This document shows, in pieces, positions 59,905 to 64,000 of a stretch of DNA of 64,000 nt; position 1 is the first letter of the stretch; every line of letters begins with the position of its first letter. A program made the position numbers and the translations under genes. Under the pieces are notes generated by a model that worked only from the letters and a program-made list of their open reading frames with translations, ran no database searches and was not told the origin of the DNA. This DNA comes from Epiperipatus broadwayi (lineage: Eukaryota > Onychophora > Udeonychophora > Euonychophora > Peripatidae), in assembly GCA_028023455.1 (NCBI GenBank), contig JAQFVV010006649.1, positions 370,001 through 434,000 of the forward strand, read 5' to 3'.

Positions 59905-61640
59905 GTGAGCTTTTCTCACCATTCTTCTTTGCTTAGATTTATGGATAAAATTATTCAACCTTGGTAGTCTTGTAAGTAAATGTCTTTTCTTTTTGTAAAA
60001 AAGCTAAGTAAATTGTTATGAAAGATTTTTTTATTTTTTTATTTGATTTTTAGCAAATAATCACTGAAAATTTTAATTGTAGAATATTCTTGGCAAATGA
60101 TTGAATAAAATATTTAAAATAGATTATAATTATTGGTGATATTTAAAATAAATTCATTACCTATATATGTATTAGTTAATTAATGAAGTAGTAAAATTAA
60201 TAACTTGTATAGATAGTGATAAAAATTGCTTTTTATAATTGTATGGATCATTTAGTGATTTGGGGGGGGGGGGTAATGAATTCAGTTATATATTTTTTAT
60301 CAATTAAAATTTTTTTTATAATTTCTATCCACTGAAATTGCAGAAGGCTATCTGCAAGTGGTTGTCAAGAAATTGAAGTTCTAACTATTATTGATTTGAG
60401 GAAGTGTTACTAAGAGTAAGCTTCAGCAAGAGATTTTATTGCTACCATTTTATGTGAAATTGCATTGATGTCACAGTTTGTAAAATTTTCATCCAAAGAG
60501 ACAAATTGTTTTATTTATTATGCAGAATTGCTGAAACAAAATGAAAAGGAGATATATTTACTAGATATGACATGAGCATCGAAGACCAAGTTTATTGTGA
60601 AGTTGTTTGAATAGTAACTAACAAGTTGCTTTGATTTATTTATTTGGTGTGACATAAATACCAGGCCAATGCTGATTCAAATTGCATAGAAATATAGTAA
60701 TAACACTGTAGCTTGACATGCCTATGACATGAATTTGAATCTTGCTTGACCAATTATGCTAGGTTTTAAACAGCCTTAGATTTTTCTTTCAGGTAGCACC
60801 TGATTATTTATCTAATTATTGGTTGTTAAATGGAAAAAACAAGGGACTGCTCAAATTCTCACCATCCAGTAATTGGCAAGCTTAGTGAATAATGCTTTTA
60901 TTTTATAGTTCTTCTATAGAGGATGTTGAAGAGATCTTAGCTTTGCAGTGGATTATTCAAAGACTACATTTTACTTGTATTAATTAAATTAAAAAAATTA
61001 GCTTGTAATAGTATAAAAATGCTTTTTTTAAAATTCCCATTTGGTCTGTATTGAAACAGTTAGATCTAGCAACTTGTCTGTTTCACCTATTATATTCTAT
61101 AATAATGTATTTCGTTTCACTCAGATTGCGTGTGTTTCTTTAATTTAAAACTTTGAGTGTGCTTGTAATATTGTCGAGTATGTACGTGTATAATCGCCTT
61201 GTTAACTATATGAAGATGCAGTCATAAATATTTATATACGCACACATTCCTTTATGTTTGTTAAAACTAAAGTAAACATAGCAGTGTGTATTTAGAATTT
61301 ACATATATAACAAAATAATAACTTTAAATTTATAAAATTATTCATTTAAAATAATTTTCAAGTTCTATTGTTTATTTAAAATTACACAAGCTGTAATTTG
61401 TTTACGAGTTTTAACATTTCATCTAAAAATAATCTTTTGGCTGAATATTGACTTCATTAAAAATTATAGTCAAAAACAAATTAGAAAATCCATTCAGGCA
61501 TAAATTCATACTAAATGCAATTGGGAAACCCAAGGGAATAGAGCTTTTAACTCCAGATATAGCTGTGGCGAATATTAAAAACTAAGTGGAAATTTAGTTA
61601 AAGGCAAAATTCGAAGTCAGTAAACAAGTGATGTTGCGAA
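59905..61640. other. AT-rich non-coding stretch
   Basis: Includes a run of twelve G at 60262-60273. No supported gene or RNA. Confidence 0.55.
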
Positions 61641-61644
61641 AGTA

Positions 61645-62110
61645 AAAGGGGGAGGGACATACTGTCAAAAATAGGATATAAAAAAAGCCTGAGTAGCCAT
61701 CAAAAATAGCTGCGGATACACATTTTTCTGAAAGACAAGTGTTGAAAAATAATTAAAAAGCTGTTCTTGCATTATTTTGACCAAGCTGAATTCTGACCAA
61801 GCCATTACCAAAGCTGTTAAGATGAGAGTTGTTGGCAAGTGGGACGATATGACTTAGCCGTCTATCTCTCATGGAAAACTACTACAGAATGGAAGGAAAC
61901 ATCAACCTCAGCCGAGCCCAGTGATTGAAAAGCTACATCGGAAATGCTAGAGTTCTTGACTGCAGTGATGGAGGAAAGATGCCACCGAAGTAAATTTACA
62001 AAGCTGCATCCAGACTTAAACCTAGAAAAGCCACAGCCGATTTAATAGAGAGAAGATGCACAGTAAAGAATGCCTTGAAAGACTTACTACCAAGTATTAC
62101 CGGTAAATCA
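61645..62110 (+). promoter_or_regulatory. Purine tract and TATA pair, possible LTR relict
   Basis: AAAAGGGGGAGGGA (61645-61658) is followed about 20 bp later by GATATAAAAAAAGCC (about 61674-61688) and then a GC-richer, repeat-like stretch with several AAAGCTG motifs. A polypurine tract next to a TATA-bearing segment is how a gypsy 3' LTR begins. No partner LTR lies in the window. Confidence 0.3.
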
Positions 62111-63555
62111 TTCTGCAGAATACATTAATTTCATTACTAAACCAATTCTAAATTAAAAGCTAGCTAACTAATCAAATCGTGTATTTAATTATATTATTTA
62201 AATGTTAAACTAAATTGTTTATATTAAATTTACTTTAAAGCTTAGAGCACTCTCAAAATTCTTGCTTGATCAGAAATATTTTAAGTAATCATAAATATTT
62301 AGATTTTATAAAGCCATTCAACAAATTCATTTTTAAATTATAACTTTATTGATCGTTTTCTGCAATTTGTTCTTATGCCATCTATATTTAGTTTTTAATT
62401 TCATGTTTATTAATTTATGCTATGTTTATCAGAACGGAGTTTTGTGGGGTTTAATAATTATCGGAGGGGCGAGTAAGCACCTTTCCTTTATGTTAGAATA
62501 TTAGAATATAAAGAAATATAGGCAAAACTCCCTTCTGAAATCAAACTATTATTTACGCTAGAGTGAATCAGTTACTTATAATGCACAAAATAAGTTATTT
62601 AAAATGTATATTTTACGTAAACTATTTAAAATGAGTATTTGCGTAAATTATTTTAAAAAGCAATCTTTTGCTTAAGTTATTTGAAAATCAATATTTACCT
62701 AATATTAAAGTGAGTTATACAGCATATAAGTAATATTTTAAATCTTAGTAAATCTTTAGTTTTGCTGTAACTCACCTTAATTAGAGATTAAGCTATACAT
62801 ATATCCTTAAATCAGATTCTTATTATTGCCTTGTAGTGTGACTAAGTAATACTATTTATGAACTGACCAGTGGTAGTGGTGCTGATAGAAGCTAAGATTT
62901 GGTGTAATTAATTTATGAAATATTAAATTAGCGTGTCGAATGTGTTGCTAGTTTGCATAAATATGCATAACTTCTTGCTATATCTATAATGGCCTACATC
63001 AGGATCGTTTCCATGTCAAGTCACACCTCGAAAGTTTAGCAACTGTGACATTTATTTGTATTTGAAGGAACCGAAGCGTTCCAAGAGCTCGTTAAACTAC
63101 TGTTCCGTTCACTTGGATAAAAGGGCCTCTTCGTATTATAGCAAGTAGCTCGGTCTGGAGAACCGATTAGATTACTAGGTAATGAACCTCAATTAAGAAC
63201 ATATTCGAGACACATAATCTGATACTATAGTTTGTAACGCCCTGTAATCTGACGTTCGACTGCTCACATCAGTTCAACCTCCCATAGAAAATAACATTGG
63301 CTTTGATCCGATTCGGAATCTCAATTAATGCGTTTATCTGTATAGCAATTATATATAATATCATGCAAATATTGTTATAAGTTATGTTTAAACTTAATAA
63401 AAATAATTATAATACCAATCAGTTACCAATAAATTGATCACTCTTAACTATTACTGACTTCTACTATAGATCATAGCATGGATTATGATATAAAAGATGG
63501 TATAAGCATATTGTTAATTCTGCAAAGTCATAAACTAATTCAACATTTTGCAACC
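62111..63555. other. AT-rich non-coding stretch
   Basis: No supported coding region. 63000-63340 is less AT-rich and unassigned. Confidence 0.5.
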
Positions 63556-63559
63556 CCAA

Positions 63560-63745
63560 AATTCACTCACCTGCGCATGAGCTTTGTTTATCGTTTGTTG
63601 ATAATTTGCGTTATCCTTTACTGACTATTAATATTCTTTGTAAACCTGAGTATTCATTTACCTGTGTGTGAGCGCTATATAATTTGCTTTATTATATTCT
63701 TGTGACCCTGAGTATTCACTCACCTGCATGTGAGCAATCTGTACA
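63560..63745. repeat. Three spaced copies of a small palindrome
   Basis: CTCACCTGCGCATGAG (near 63566), TTTACCTGTGTGTGAG (near 63658) and CTCACCTGCATGTGAG (near 63719) occur with a preceding GAGTATTCA block and following TTTGCTTTAT-like text. Spacing is about 60-90 bp. Two of the three have CTCA/TGAG arms that could pair. Confidence 0.6.
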
Positions 63746-64000
63746 TAATTTATTTGCTTTATAACTTAAGTGTTACATTAAATTTATGAAATATAAATTT
63801 ATCTCTGTCTCCATTCTTGCTCATTACTTTATGAATCACTAGTTAAGTTATATAATATCATGTGTTGGGGGGGGTTTCATGTTTTTCTGCTTTGCTATTG
63901 CTGGAACGTGAATAAAGATATCGAGGGTAACCTCAGGCATGTCATTTGCAATGGGTTGACTTGGAAGCATGGGTAAGAGAGTTGAGGTATGATCAGACGT
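63746..64000. other. Window end, unassigned
   Basis: Contains a run of eight G near 63866 and an AATAAAG near 63911. No gene recognised before the window ends. Confidence 0.4.

Noticed and set aside
60640-60890. Possible tRNA-derived SINE (TTTGAATCTTG resembling a degenerate B box)
   Set aside because: The A box is not convincing and there is no tail or flanking duplication.
1-64000. CRISPR arrays, operons, phage or plasmid features
   Set aside because: No short regularly spaced identical repeats with unique spacers, no bacterial gene organisation; the sequence is clearly eukaryotic.

Overview
This window reads as AT-rich, gene-poor DNA from an invertebrate animal. I see no operons, no ribosome binding sites, no rRNA or tRNA gene, and no confident host gene. 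What it has is typical of metazoan nuclear DNA: Ty3/gypsy-type LTR retrotransposons, an RTE-type LINE with a GAT-repeat tail, a second LINE with CCHC motifs, a terminal-inverted-repeat element with an 8-bp target duplication, a satellite family, fold-back repeats and many microsatellites. I cannot name the species or phylum from the sequence alone.

Layout, left to right. 1-2.1 kb: AT-rich DNA with short direct repeats. 2.3-6.3 kb: an old, stop-riddled gypsy element (gag with a zinc-knuckle remnant, protease, RT, RNase H, integrase). 7.87-8.02 kb: a fold-back repeat. 9.14-10.12 kb: the 3' end of an RTE LINE with one frameshift. 10.33-12.09 kb: a 1.77-kb element with 34-bp TIRs and perfect 8-bp flanking duplications. 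12.84-22.98 kb: a young gypsy element with long, nearly identical LTRs and open gag (658 aa) and pol (1033 aa) frames. 24.35-33.75 kb: a satellite of about 440-455 bp per unit, partly inverted, split by a 7.25-kb decayed gypsy element that made a 4-bp ACGT duplication. 34.3-39.8 kb: a degenerate LINE (ORF1 zinc knuckles, endonuclease, RT, C-terminal CCHC). 39.8-49.4 kb: mostly unassigned. 49.39-50.28 kb: three tandem 299-bp units. 50.44-50.74 kb: a long inverted repeat. 54.56-54.73 kb: a near-perfect 74-bp-arm hairpin. 54.79-59.73 kb: an internally deleted LTR element carrying only a gag-like remnant. 59.73-64 kb: unassigned, with one exon-like segment and a TATA/purine-tract pair.

The most interesting signal is in the satellite. 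One unit (33087-33145) can be folded as a type-I hammerhead-ribozyme-like RNA: a CTGACGA core, a GAAAC core, a GTC cleavage-type triplet and a 12-bp stem I split by an internal loop. Other units hold decayed versions on the strand that matches their orientation. A second repeat family (50.44-50.74 kb) has a similar core in both arms. Activity is uncertain because stem II begins with an A-A mismatch and stem III is minimal.

The repeats record an order of events. The satellite array formed and partly inverted first, then the gypsy element at 24.8-32.1 kb inserted into one unit and decayed. The 12.8-23.0 kb element is recent, since its LTRs are almost identical over about 1.6 kb.
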